Shown here one piece after another: positions 48,588 through 58,475 of a stretch of DNA of 64,000 nucleotides. Both the position numbers and the translations under genes were made by a program. Source of the stretch: an uncultured Sulfurovum sp. (GTDB lineage: Bacteria > Campylobacterota > Campylobacteria > Campylobacterales > Sulfurovaceae); the NCBI GenBank assembly GCA_902727935.1, contig CACVAX010000059.1, positions 109,211-173,210 on the forward strand, written 5' to 3'. The notes below the pieces were generated by a model. That model saw nothing but the letters and a program-made list of their open reading frames with translations, did no database searches and had not been told where the DNA came from. Positions within the stretch are counted from its first letter, which is position 1. Each line of letters opens with the position of its first letter.

Positions 48588-51161
48588 TTATCCTTTCAAA
48601 ATTTTGTCTAAAATCTCAAAACTATTTTTAGAAAGTCCTTCTGTGTTGATAACGCGTTCAAGTTCAACTTTCATAAGTGCTTGATTTACGCTATTCATTT
48701 TTTTATAAAGTTTAAATGCACCAGCTAATCTAGACGCTATTTGAGCATTAATCTTGTCAATCTCTATGATTTTATCAGCCATAAATTTATAACCTGACCC
48801 ATCTTTAGCGTGGAAGTATTGGTAGTTTCCTGCAAATGCTCCAATAAGTGAACGTACAAGATTTGGTACTTTAATATCATAGACAGTATCATTTTGAAGT
48901 TCCATTACTCTTTGTAACACGCCTTCTCGTGATGAAGTAGCTTTGATAGCTAAATATTTGTTCATCACTAAAGTATTTTCTTGATACTTGATATAAAAAT
49001 GTTGAAGTTCATATTCTTCATAATGTTTAGTAGAGTTCTCAACGATATTTAAAGCGACTATTCTATCGGACATTGAAAGCGAATCTACATATTGTGTTTG
49101 TGCCAATTCAATTATCTTTTTTTCATCTAAAGCAGCAAGACGGGTTAAACAGATATTTTTTATCTTTCGCTCTGCAATGTCATCGGCTTCTATACCCGAT
49201 TTTGGATGGTGATGTTCATGGTAAAGTGCCAAAAGTTTCTCTTTGTGTGCTTTTGCAATGGCAATGCTCAGTTTTTCTTTTGCCTCTTCTATAAGCTCAA
49301 AATCCACAGGAGTTTGACGTTGTGTAAGTGTTGTAACCGAAGGAAGTTCTAAGAGTAGGGCTTTGTAAGAGAGGTCAATGTTGAGTTCGAGTACTTTTCC
49401 ATAAGCATCTACAAAATTTTGGTCTAGTTCTTCTCCTTGCATAAGCTTTTCTATGGTCTCAATTCCAAACTTTTGTGTCGTATCATAACGGGCAAAACTA
49501 TTTTGGTCATGTTCCATCGAAAAAGTATGGTTAGCATTTTTATAGACAACAATAACAGGAGCAGAGAAATCACGGTTCAAAGAGAGATGAGGTTTTTCGT
49601 TGAGATTGTCAAAGCTGAATCTCTCTTCTTCTTTTGAGAGTATCAATACTTTTTCTAAAATCTCTTCTCCTTGGGCATCTATGAGTCCTATTTTAAAAGG
49701 AAAGTAGTAGGGTTTTTGTACTGTGCCATCTACTGCATTGGGAATAACCTGTTTAAACGTAATGGTGTAGTTTCCTTTTTCATAACTATCTGTTACTTCA
49801 ACCGTGGGCGTACCTGATTGGTCATACCAAAGTTCAAAATGACTCAAGTCATGACCTGAAGCCTCCTGCATACTCCATAAAAAGTCTTTGGTGGTAACAG
49901 CTTGTCCATCAAAAGTTTTAAAATATAAGTCGGTTGCTTTTCGGTAAGCTTCTTCTCCTAAAAGGGTATGCACCATACGAATAACCTCAGCCCCTTTTTC
50001 ATAAACGGTGGCCGTGTAAAAATTGTTTATAGAAATATAAGATTTGGGTTGAATAGGGTGAGCTGTTGGCGAAGCATCTTCTACAAATTGAGAGGCTCTT
50101 AACCCTTTTACCTCATCAATTCTTTGTACATCGGATGAGTTTAAATCGGCTGAGAAACATTGGTCACGAAAAACGGTTAGACCCTCTTTAAGGGTAAGTT
50201 GAAACCAGTTTTTACAGGTGACTCTGTTTCCTGTCCAGTTATGAAAATACTCATGGGCAATAATGCTTTGAATACGCATAAAGTTCTCATCGGTTGCCAC
50301 ATCGGCATCGGCTAGAACAGCAGAGGTATTAAAGATATTGAGTCCTTTGTTCTCCATTGCTCCCATGTTAAAAGAATCAACAGCTACTATGTTATAGATG
50401 TCTAAGTCATATTCACAACCATACTTCTCTTCATCCCAAACCATCGCTTCTTTGAGCGATTTCATGGCATGGTGACATTTTGACTCATTGCCTAAGTCGC
50501 AGTAAATATTGAGTTCTATTTCATTGCCTGACAGGGTAGTAAATGCATCTGAAACAACCCCTAACTTTCCTGCTACCAACGCAAAAAGATAAGAAGGTTT
50601 AGGATGTGGGTCATGCCATGTCATGCTGTGTCTATTATCTGCAAGTTTAATAAGTTTGGAAGCTTTGTTTCCATTACTAAGCAAGAGAGGGTATTTGGTA
50701 GCATCGGCAATAATGGTCGTGGTAAACACCGAAAGAGTGTCTGGTTTATCTAGGTAAGGGGTAATACGTCTAAATCCTTCAGGTTCATTTTGGGTACAAT
50801 AAATACCCGACGAAAGGTAAAGTCCTTCAAGCTCGGTATTTTGTGCTGGGTAGATTTTATTTTGAATCTTTAGAGTAAATTCATGGGGTATATTTACAAT
50901 ACTTAGCATTTCATTTTCATAGGTATAGTTCGATGTATCTACTTCAATATCATCAATAGAAAGTCTTTCTAACTCCAAATCAATGCTGTTGAGTTCTAAG
51001 GTAGTAGCGTTTTTGTTGAGTTTAGTAATTTTCATGTTACTTTTAACAATGCTGTACGCTTCAAACAGTTCAAAAGTAAGTTCAACGCTGTTTATTGTGA
51101 AGTTTGGTTCTTGATAGTCTTTTAGATGGATGGCTAAAGGTTGATTTGTATTTTCGCTCAT
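48588..51161 (-). CDS. pepN: aminopeptidase N (M1 family)
   Basis: Cytoplasmic zinc metallo-aminopeptidase that trims N-terminal residues from peptides. The exopeptidase motif GAMENKGLN and the zinc motif HEYFHNW ... E (in TLKEGLTVFRDQ) are present. The length of 857 and the sequence around RVTCKNWFQLTLKEG match the E. coli PepN subfamily with its C-terminal helical domain. It lies 86 bp downstream of the dynamin operon on the same strand but has no obvious link to it. Confidence 0.95.
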   Translation of the reverse strand: MSENTNQPLAIHLKDYQEPNFTINSVELTFELFEAYSIVKSNMKITKLNKNATTLELNSIDLELERLSIDDIEVDTSNYTYENEMLSIVNIPHEFTLKIQNKIYPAQNTELEGLYLSSGIYCTQNEPEGFRRITPYLDKPDTLSVFTTTIIADATKYPLLLSNGNKASKLIKLADNRHSMTWHDPHPKPSYLFALVAGKLGVVSDAFTTLSGNEIELNIYCDLGNESKCHHAMKSLKEAMVWDEEKYGCEYDLDIYNIVAVDSFNMGAMENKGLNIFNTSAVLADADVATDENFMRIQSIIAHEYFHNWTGNRVTCKNWFQLTLKEGLTVFRDQCFSADLNSSDVQRIDEVKGLRASQFVEDASPTAHPIQPKSYISINNFYTATVYEKGAEVIRMVHTLLGEEAYRKATDLYFKTFDGQAVTTKDFLWSMQEASGHDLSHFELWYDQSGTPTVEVTDSYEKGNYTITFKQVIPNAVDGTVQKPYYFPFKIGLIDAQGEEILEKVLILSKEEERFSFDNLNEKPHLSLNRDFSAPVIVVYKNANHTFSMEHDQNSFARYDTTQKFGIETIEKLMQGEELDQNFVDAYGKVLELNIDLSYKALLLELPSVTTLTQRQTPVDFELIEEAKEKLSIAIAKAHKEKLLALYHEHHHPKSGIEADDIAERKIKNICLTRLAALDEKKIIELAQTQYVDSLSMSDRIVALNIVENSTKHYEEYELQHFYIKYQENTLVMNKYLAIKATSSREGVLQRVMELQNDTVYDIKVPNLVRSLIGAFAGNYQYFHAKDGSGYKFMADKIIEIDKINAQIASRLAGAFKLYKKMNSVNQALMKVELERVINTEGLSKNSFEILDKILKG

Positions 51162-51247
51162 ATTTTCTCTTTTATTGTTTAATTATTTTTGTATGGTAGC
51201 GAGAAATTATGAAGGTGAACCAAAATTTACTAGTTTGGCTCATGAAG

Positions 51248-52660
51248 TTATTTTAAAGATTGAAAAACACCTTCAACTGAATTCATTATATTATCTTTTA
51301 AATTTTCAAGATCTTTAAGTTGTTTTTGTAAGTGAGATGTTTTAAATATATCTCTCATTTTTTCTAATCTTTTATCTACTTTTTCACTTTCATTAATATT
51401 AATACCTGATTCAAGTAAATCCAATTCTAATGATTTGAAATGAGATTGAATATTACTTGTCCAAAGTATTTGTTCTTTGATAGCATCTCGATACATATTG
51501 AAAACTATTGTTAGTTCAGATAAAATACTTTCTTGTACTTCAACAGGGCTATTAACTTCCTCTAAAAACTCAAATAAGGATTTTTTTCTATAAGTTATTT
51601 CTTCTTTATTTATTGAACTAAAGGCACTAATACCTTGGTATTCAATATCGTATTCATCTAATATTTCTTCAAATATATCTAAAATATCTTCAATATCGTC
51701 ATTACTTCGTAAGTCAGATTTGTTTGCGATAATATAAATTTTTTTATCTTCTAAAGCAATATTCTCTAAAAATTCTAAATCAGAGGCAGGGATTGTTCCA
51801 TTTGTATCTATACCGATTGTCCATAAAAGAATATTAGCATGTTCCAAGTATTCTTTTGAAGTGTCACCATCATTATCAGTATATCCAGTGTTAGAAGGAT
51901 TATATCCAGGAGTATCAATAAAGCAGATATTACTATATGACTCCATTGATGTTTCGATGGTCATGACAGGAGCAATATCTTTTAAATTAAAACCTAAGGA
52001 CTTGATAAAGTCATGAGAAAGTTGTTTATAAAGTATCGTTGAAATGTCAACAATACCACCTTTATAGGAGTATCCTTTTATACTATTATTGTCTCCTATT
52101 GTTATGTAAGTAGGGATTGCTGTAACAGGATTAATACCAACCGGAAGTTTTAACTCTTTATCGATAAAGAAACTATTTAGAAATTCGGATTTTCCTGCAC
52201 TAAATCCTCCACCGACTGCTACAATATTTTTATTGTAAATAGATGGAAAACTTGTAATCTCTTCTAGTCTTTTTTCGACATCTTGTAAGAGTAAAAGTGC
52301 TTGTGCTTCTTCTGCTAATGCTGACTCATGGTTTGCAAATTCAATAAAATCAGTAGCAACTAAAGATTTAAATTGTTGTAACGAATCGCTCTGTGACGGT
52401 TTAGCATCTAAAAAACGACTAACTAAATCATATTTATTTTGCACAGTATCAAGTTGCTTATTTACTGTTTCAAGGGTTTGTTTTACGCTGATGGATTCTT
52501 GTTGTTGCACCTCATACTTTTGGTTTAGATTGTCAAAGTTATCTTGAAAGTTATTGCAAGACTTTTTTATATCGTCTATAAGTTGGGTTCTACCAAACTT
52601 TATAAACTGTCCAATTTCATCAAGTTTTGGATAAATATCATTAACATGATTATTTTTCAT
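51248..52660 (-). CDS. dynamin-like GTPase C (third gene of operon)
   Basis: 470 residues. An N-terminal coiled-coil region (about 25-85, Gln/Lys-rich) precedes a dynamin-type GTPase domain: P-loop GGFSAGKS at 151-158, G3 DTPGYNP from D249, and a fully canonical G4 NKSD at 313-316. A helical C-terminus follows. No transmembrane helix is evident. The start lies 1 bp after the stop of the second dynamin gene, so translation is coupled. Expected to act at membranes, probably together with the two upstream GTPases. Position recalls the partner gene in LeoABC-type loci, an analogy not tested here. Confidence 0.8.
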   Translation of the reverse strand: MKNNHVNDIYPKLDEIGQFIKFGRTQLIDDIKKSCNNFQDNFDNLNQKYEVQQQESISVKQTLETVNKQLDTVQNKYDLVSRFLDAKPSQSDSLQQFKSLVATDFIEFANHESALAEEAQALLLLQDVEKRLEEITSFPSIYNKNIVAVGGGFSAGKSEFLNSFFIDKELKLPVGINPVTAIPTYITIGDNNSIKGYSYKGGIVDISTILYKQLSHDFIKSLGFNLKDIAPVMTIETSMESYSNICFIDTPGYNPSNTGYTDNDGDTSKEYLEHANILLWTIGIDTNGTIPASDLEFLENIALEDKKIYIIANKSDLRSNDDIEDILDIFEEILDEYDIEYQGISAFSSINKEEITYRKKSLFEFLEEVNSPVEVQESILSELTIVFNMYRDAIKEQILWTSNIQSHFKSLELDLLESGININESEKVDKRLEKMRDIFKTSHLQKQLKDLENLKDNIMNSVEGVFQSLK

Positions 52661-52661
52661 T

Positions 52662-54911
52662 TTATGCTACCTTTTCTAGTTCATTTTTTATTTTATTAAA
52701 TTTATCAAAGGTGATTTCTTTATTATTAATTTGTTCTTCAAGTGTTTGTAATAATTCATCATAGTTACCAAAGATAGATTTGGACATTTCTATAGCTTTT
52801 AGTGCTGTAAGTAGTGTACTTAAAAAGCTTTTTATGTCTTTTTTTACTCTACCATTTAGAGAAGAGACATAGCTTTGTGCTTCTGACATATATTCTTCTG
52901 CACGACTATCTTCTAATGTACCATTAGCTGAAAGCGTTGATGGAAGTTGACCTGTGTAACTGAGTTCTGGATACACAATGGTGTTTAAAACATTTCTAAT
53001 TACTTTTTTTATTTGGCTGACATTTAAATCTTCATCGTTGACATTATCTCTTAAAAGTTTAATAAGGTCACGACTTAATTGTTTTTTCCAATCTAAAATA
53101 AATGATTTGGCTGTTGTATCAATAGACTCCTCTATTTCCCATGTTAGGTTTTCTAAGGAAGTTTTAATAGCCCCTGTTCTAACTGTTGTAATATCTCTAT
53201 ATCGTGTTTCATATTTCTTTGAAAGCCATAGAAGTCCTCCTCTACCTACATACTTTTCATAAGATTCTGTTCTAGTCTCTTCTGCATCATTAATATTGTC
53301 TTTAGCTTCTCGAAAATAACTTTTTAATTTATCATTTAAATCGTTTTTAATATTGATTTCTAAACTATCTACAATTTCATAATATTCTTCATCTATAATA
53401 TCCGAAACATTCTCTTTAATTTTTTTTAGCTTTTTTTGTTCAGTTTTTAATGCATCAATACTCGTATTATTTAGTTCTTCAACTTGTTCATTAATATAAG
53501 ATAATAAAGATTTTTTATATTTTATAAGAGCATTTGTTTTGGCTTGGATAAATTCTTCTTGTCGAGCTTTTAGTATAGTCTCTTTTTGATCCTTGACATT
53601 GTCAATTATGGAATTGATTGTAGAGATATTAGCCAGTAGGTCTAGGTTAGAGATTGATAGTTTTTCATCAGAGTCGGAAAAGTTATCTGGGTAGTGTGTT
53701 GTTAAGTTCTTCCATGCAGTTTTTATGCCTTCATTCCAAAGCTCTCTTTGGTTAAAAGTTTCTTTAATGGTTAAACAGATACCTGAAGAGTGAATGATTT
53801 TTTTAGAACTTTCTTCTATTAGTGAGTCATAGGCACTACCTACTTCTGGATTGTTTTCTTTTAATTTAGATAGTGTATTATGAAGATGTTTTGCTAATCC
53901 AGTTGTAATGTTGTTGAAGGCTTGTTGCAGTTCTCCATCACTTTCTTCTTTTACACTGCCAAATAGTTGTAAGTCTGCTTGACTAGCAAGAACATAGAGT
54001 TCTCTAATCCCTTCTTTTGAGGTTATTCTATCCATTAGATCTAAATCTTCACTGCTCATGAATTGACCTGAAGGACTGACAATAAAGACAACGTCACAGT
54101 ACTTTAGCAGTTCACGTGTTCTCTCTTCTCTTGATTGTACAGGGTCGTTAACTCCTGGGGTATCCACAATTTGTATACCCTTTAGGTTGTTTTGGGGAAT
54201 TTTAATATGCACACTTTTTGTAAATGGCATGTATTGCCCATCTGCACCAACATAGGCTAAAAGTTCAGTACTAAGGTTTTCTAAAGAGTTACTTTTTACT
54301 GTTTCAAACACTGGAAGTTGTGTATAATCTACTTTTGAAGCTTTTATTCTTTGCCACTGGTCATAAGAAGAGGTAAGAGTCATATTACTTTTAATTTCTC
54401 TTCGGGCTCTTTTTTCAGCTTTTCTATTGAGTTCTTTAAACTCTAGCACCTCTTTTGCTTTATCTAAAAAATTTTGTTTTTTCTTTCTTCTATCTTTTAG
54501 TTCTTTTAGGGCATTATTTTTTAGCTTTGTAAATTCAAGTTCAAATTCTTTTGCCTCTCTTTTTATATTTTCAATGTCTTCTTGTTTAAAAAATTCAACT
54601 TCTGCTGATAACTCTTCTCCATAAGAGATAATGGTTAAGGCAGCTGTCATTGGTGTAGCTGCATTTGGTAAAATAGATTTTCCATTAAATAGAAGAGCAT
54701 TCATTAGAGATGACTTTCCTGCTTTTACTCGACCTAAAATACCTATTTGAAGAAGTCTATTTTCTGAATTAATCTTTTCAAGAGCTTCTTCCGTTTTGTT
54801 AGCTGTACCTATAGCATACTCAAGTTGTAGATTTTGTGCTTCAGAGCCTATTAAATCCTGATGTCTCGAAATAATTTCTTCAAGTTCTCTTTGCATATTT
54901 ACGATACTCAT
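52662..54911 (-). CDS. dynamin-like GTPase B (second gene of operon)
   Basis: 749 residues. P-loop GRVKAGKS at 60-67, G2-region threonines in ATPMTAALT, G3 DTPGVND from D250. The G4 position reads ASQADL (309-314), so the canonical Lys is missing. An insert of about 70 charged residues (about 108-175, Lys/Arg/Glu-rich, probable coiled coil) lies between G2 and G3. The C-terminal half is helical. AGGAGAAGCA precedes the ATG. The gene is 8 bp downstream of GTPase A. Confidence 0.82.
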   Translation of the reverse strand: MSIVNMQRELEEIISRHQDLIGSEAQNLQLEYAIGTANKTEEALEKINSENRLLQIGILGRVKAGKSSLMNALLFNGKSILPNAATPMTAALTIISYGEELSAEVEFFKQEDIENIKREAKEFELEFTKLKNNALKELKDRRKKKQNFLDKAKEVLEFKELNRKAEKRARREIKSNMTLTSSYDQWQRIKASKVDYTQLPVFETVKSNSLENLSTELLAYVGADGQYMPFTKSVHIKIPQNNLKGIQIVDTPGVNDPVQSREERTRELLKYCDVVFIVSPSGQFMSSEDLDLMDRITSKEGIRELYVLASQADLQLFGSVKEESDGELQQAFNNITTGLAKHLHNTLSKLKENNPEVGSAYDSLIEESSKKIIHSSGICLTIKETFNQRELWNEGIKTAWKNLTTHYPDNFSDSDEKLSISNLDLLANISTINSIIDNVKDQKETILKARQEEFIQAKTNALIKYKKSLLSYINEQVEELNNTSIDALKTEQKKLKKIKENVSDIIDEEYYEIVDSLEINIKNDLNDKLKSYFREAKDNINDAEETRTESYEKYVGRGGLLWLSKKYETRYRDITTVRTGAIKTSLENLTWEIEESIDTTAKSFILDWKKQLSRDLIKLLRDNVNDEDLNVSQIKKVIRNVLNTIVYPELSYTGQLPSTLSANGTLEDSRAEEYMSEAQSYVSSLNGRVKKDIKSFLSTLLTALKAIEMSKSIFGNYDELLQTLEEQINNKEITFDKFNKIKNELEKVA

Positions 54912-54919
54912 TGCTTCTC

Positions 54920-56626
54920 CTATTTATATAATGTGTTATTGGTTAATGTAGTGATGTTAGTATTGACTTCTTTGTAAATGTTGATTTGTTTTTCTATATC
55001 AATATTTTTATTGTCAATTTCTTGTTGGGTTGCTTCAATCGTTTGTTTTTTCTCTAGAATCACAGTCTCAAATTGATTGCTAATATTTTTAATCATTTCT
55101 TGAACTTGTTCATTAAATACTTTAGGGAGTTTAGAACGGAGTTCTCTTTTTAATGAGGGAATAACTTGTGTAAGTATCGTATTACGTAGTTGTTCTTCTT
55201 GTTTTTTCTTTTGATGGTTTTCAAAAAGTCCACCCAAAAGTTGAGGTAAAAAGATAATGATTAATTCTACTATGGGAGCTAATACCGTGGTAGTAGTGGC
55301 TAAAATAGTCGTTATAACTTTATACATTTTGTCATTGTTCTCGGACTTGTTACGTTCATTAATAATATTGTCCAAATTACCTTTTGCATTTCCTAGCATA
55401 TTCTTAGTTGTATCGGTTATTTTTTCTAACCAGTTATCTGACATGGTAAACTCAGACATAGAAGAGTTTAGGTTTGTTAAGTTATTGGAAAGGTTATTTA
55501 CGATTTCATCGCTGATGTCACTCATAGAGTCTTTGATATTTGTGATGAGGACATGTCTAGTAATTTCAGAAATAAGATGTGACATCCCATCTTGTCCATT
55601 ATTGATTGCTGAATTAATTAGTTCCTCTAAATTATTTGATAACTCTCTTCCTACAGCCTCAACAATTTTGTTAACATTAGCATTAGAGTATCGTTCATTG
55701 GCTTTGTCAATTAATTTTTCTCTCTCATCTTGAACTTTTAAATAAGACTCATTTAGTTCAGCGATGACTTCACTGTTTCTTTTTTTATCCTTGCTTAGAG
55801 AGCTAATAGTTATATTTAGTATTTCACTGATATCGTAGTAGTTATCTTTTAAAGCAGTTAAAAATAAGTTTTGAAAAAGTGTCTCTGGATTGATTTCTAA
55901 TAGTATTTTATTGAGGCTTTCTCCTCCGTTATCATCAATCAGCACAACTTCTTTTTCAATGTCAAAATATTCTTCTATTTGTTCTTCTAAGTTTTCGGCG
56001 ACATCTTGGCTCTCTGAGTTTGCCCGTAAATTTGTTTTACTTAAAAAGAAAGAAAAGTCTCTACCATACTCTTGAATATCTGTTAATTGTCGAACCATAG
56101 AACGGGTAATTGTTCCATCTTCTACACTTGTCAAAACGATGTAATGAACACCTTTGTTAATGTATTCCATAATAGCTTGATTATGTAAGTCTAATGGGGA
56201 TTCAAACCCTGGCATATCTACGAGTATGAGTGGTTCAATATCTTTGAGTTTTTTATTAGTAATAAACATTCTTAAGAACTTAAACTGATGTGCCACTTTA
56301 GTAATTTGTTCTATCTCATTAATAGCAAACTTTGTAATTGTATTATCAGAATTTACTGCTTCAATATATTCTTGTTCTGAGTATCGTAATTCTGTAGCTA
56401 ATGCTGTTTCAGGTGTAATTTTAACAGGTAAATAGTTCTTTCCTAGAAACGAGTTAATTAGAGAACTTTTTCCTGCACTAAAAGCACCTATAATTGGAAT
56501 TAACAATTCAATATTTTTAATAGCAGGTTCAAAATTTTTAGTTTTTTTATGCTCTATATTAACTATGGAAAGTTCATTGTTAATTTTTTTTAAGTAGTTT
56601 AAATAATTTTTTTGTACATTAATCAT
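54920..56626 (-). CDS. dynamin-like GTPase A with hydrophobic paddle (first gene of operon)
   Basis: 568 residues. P-loop GAFSAGKS at 47-54, G3 DMPGFES from D137, G4 degenerate (SKTN at 196-199). A long helical region with heptad character follows (about 255-420), then a strongly hydrophobic stretch at about 436-468 (ATTTTVLAPIVELIIIFLPQ), like the membrane-inserting paddle of bacterial dynamins, and a final coiled coil. Size and layout resemble LeoA of enterotoxigenic E. coli; this is from memory of the family, not a search. Probably tubulates, fuses or seals membranes. Confidence 0.82.
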   Translation of the reverse strand: MINVQKNYLNYLKKINNELSIVNIEHKKTKNFEPAIKNIELLIPIIGAFSAGKSSLINSFLGKNYLPVKITPETALATELRYSEQEYIEAVNSDNTITKFAINEIEQITKVAHQFKFLRMFITNKKLKDIEPLILVDMPGFESPLDLHNQAIMEYINKGVHYIVLTSVEDGTITRSMVRQLTDIQEYGRDFSFFLSKTNLRANSESQDVAENLEEQIEEYFDIEKEVVLIDDNGGESLNKILLEINPETLFQNLFLTALKDNYYDISEILNITISSLSKDKKRNSEVIAELNESYLKVQDEREKLIDKANERYSNANVNKIVEAVGRELSNNLEELINSAINNGQDGMSHLISEITRHVLITNIKDSMSDISDEIVNNLSNNLTNLNSSMSEFTMSDNWLEKITDTTKNMLGNAKGNLDNIINERNKSENNDKMYKVITTILATTTTVLAPIVELIIIFLPQLLGGLFENHQKKKQEEQLRNTILTQVIPSLKRELRSKLPKVFNEQVQEMIKNISNQFETVILEKKQTIEATQQEIDNKNIDIEKQINIYKEVNTNITTLTNNTLYK

Positions 56627-56937
56627 TTATTTATTGCCCCTATGTTAATTTTCTATATTTAAGTTTAGCATAAATATAAAAAATAAAATTTATCTTAAAG
56701 AAAAAATAGTTAATACACAGTGAAAGTTAGAAGAGTTTAAGTGGTTTAATATTTTCTTGGCTCTTTTTTATTAAAAAATATGAATAATTGATATGTATAC
56801 TACTTAAGCTTACTCAATTCAGTAAGTTACCAGTTTAAGTATATTATCGAAATAATAAGTGGCTATAATACACCTTATTAAAAGATGCTACAAGCTTAAT
56901 TTTCTAACTATTCTAATTCATCAAGGTACACAAATCT
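56627..56937. other. divergent intergenic region, dynamin operon / helicase
   Basis: 311 bp, very AT-rich, no open frame worth calling. It holds the promoters of two divergent units. Nested inverted repeats lie at 56802-56840: ACTTAA / TTAAGT outside and CTTACT / AGTAAG inside. These could be an operator for either direction. Confidence 0.4.
56864..56869 (+). promoter_or_regulatory. -10 box of DEAD-box helicase gene
   Basis: GGCTATAATACACC contains consensus TATAAT. It predicts a 5' untranslated leader of about 60 nt with AAGG at 56923-56926 as ribosome site. Long leaders are common in helicase genes controlled after transcription. Confidence 0.5.
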
Positions 56938-58281
56938 ATGTTATTTACTTCACTTGGGCTTTCAGACCCAATTTTAAAAGCCATTACGGAGACAGGTTAT
57001 ACCAAACCTACCCCCATTCAATCAAAAGCCATTCCTCTTGTATTAGAGGGTAAAGATGTCTTAGCAGCAGCCCAAACTGGTACAGGAAAAACGGCTGGAT
57101 TTACTTTGCCTCTTTTGGAGCGTATGGTACAAGCACAAAAAGCTACTACCGTCAACAAAGGACAACCTAAACGCCATATAAGAGCCTTAATTTTAACCCC
57201 AACACGTGAACTGGCAGCACAAATAGCTGAAAATGTTGATATGTACGCAAAATATTTGCCTTATAAATCAGCTGTAATTTTTGGTGGGGTCAACATTAAC
57301 CGACAGATTACCACTTTAAAACAAGGGGTCGATATTCTTATTGCAACGGCTGGTAGGTTACTTGATTTGGCGAGTCAAAAGATGGTTGACCTCTCTAAAG
57401 TAGAAATACTGGTACTGGATGAAGCAGACCGTATGCTGGACATGGGTTTTATTCATGACATGAAAAAAGTGGTCAAACTTATTCCTAAAAATAGACAAAC
57501 TTTACTTTTTTCAGCCACTTTTTCAAAAGAGATTAAAGCCCTAGCTTCTGGTTTTCAAACCAATCCCTCTTTAGTAGAAGTAGCTGCTCAAAACAAAACA
57601 GCAGACAGTATAGCTCAGTTGGTTCACCCTGTTGATAAAAATAAAAAGAAAGAGTTACTCTACAAACTCATCAGTGAAGGAGAATGGCATCAAGTTTTGG
57701 TATTTACCCGAACCAAGCACGGGGCAAACAAACTTTGTGAATATCTTGAACAACAAGGCATAAACTCAGCAGCCATTCATGGAAACAAGAGCCAAGGAGC
57801 AAGAACCAAAGCACTGGCAAACTTTAAAGCCAATGAAATTCGTGTGTTGGTAGCCACTGACATTGCAGCACGGGGGATTGATATTGATATGTTACCCCAT
57901 GTTGTCAATTTTGAGCTTCCAAATGTTCCTGAAGATTACGTTCATAGAATCGGACGAACAGGAAGAGCAGGGCGTGAAGGTGAAGCTGTTTCTTTGGTTT
58001 GTGTGGATGAAAATGATTATTTAAGAGGAATTGAACGTTTGATTTCTCAAAAAATTAAAAAAGTTGTTGTTAAAGGGTTTGAAGTTGACCCAAGTATTAA
58101 AGCTGAACCCATTAATCAAGGTGGAGGAAGAGGTCGCCGTAGTGGTGGAGGTCAGAAATCTTCAGGGAATCGTAACAATGGGAATGGCACCAAGAAAAAT
58201 TCTGATGCGACGACTGGAGAAAAGAAACGTTCAAACAGTCGAAATAGAAGTCGAAGCCGAAATAAAGCAAGAAGTTCATGA
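56938..58281 (+). CDS. rhlE: DEAD-box ATP-dependent RNA helicase, RhlE-like
   Basis: Unwinds RNA duplexes, typically in ribosome assembly, RNA decay or cold adaptation. Q motif GYTKPTPIQ (20-28), Walker A AQTGTGKT (45-52), [25 protein letters not shown], and [13 protein letters not shown]. After the core (to about residue 385) a Gly/Arg/Ser/Asn-rich basic tail ([11 protein letters not shown], ending [11 protein letters not shown]) should bind RNA non-specifically. The length of 447 fits the RhlE group; DbpA or CsdA domains are absent. Confidence 0.9.
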   Translation: MLFTSLGLSDPILKAITETGYTKPTPIQSKAIPLVLEGKDVLAAAQTGTGKTAGFTLPLLERMVQAQKATTVNKGQPKRHIRALILTPTRELAAQIAENVDMYAKYLPYKSAVIFGGVNINRQITTLKQGVDILIATAGRLLDLASQKMVDLSKVEILVLDEADRMLDMGFIHDMKKVVKLIPKNRQTLLFSATFSKEIKALASGFQTNPSLVEVAAQNKTADSIAQLVHPVDKNKKKELLYKLISEGEWHQVLVFTRTKHGANKLCEYLEQQGINSAAIHGNKSQGARTKALANFKANEIRVLVATDIAARGIDIDMLPHVVNFELPNVPEDYVHRIGRTGRAGREGEAVSLVCVDENDYLRGIERLISQKIKKVVVKGFEVDPSIKAEPINQGGGRGRRSGGGQKSSGNRNNGNGTKKNSDATTGEKKRSNSRNRSRSRNKARSS

Positions 58282-58354
58282 GAATAAAGATTTAATTTTT
58301 ACCGTGCCTTTTGGCAAGTGGGAAAAGAAAATATGAAGTAAAAATTAAAAAAGT

Positions 58355-58442
58355 TTATGAAGAGAGATATTAAAAATAGGAAGGGAAAAAATATCTCTCT
58401 CATAAGAACAGTATAGGATGAATTTGTGAGTTGATTGTGTAG
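58355..58442. repeat. 88-bp intergenic repeat, copy 1
   Basis: 84 of 88 positions match 59742-59829. It contains a perfect 11-bp inverted repeat AGAGAGATATT / AATATCTCTCT (58361-58371, 58390-58400) with an 18-nt A-rich loop. It lies 33 bp past the stop of the agmatine deiminase-like gene. Confidence 0.85.
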
Positions 58443-58475
58443 CCCATAAATTTTATGTATGGGATGAAAATGCTT

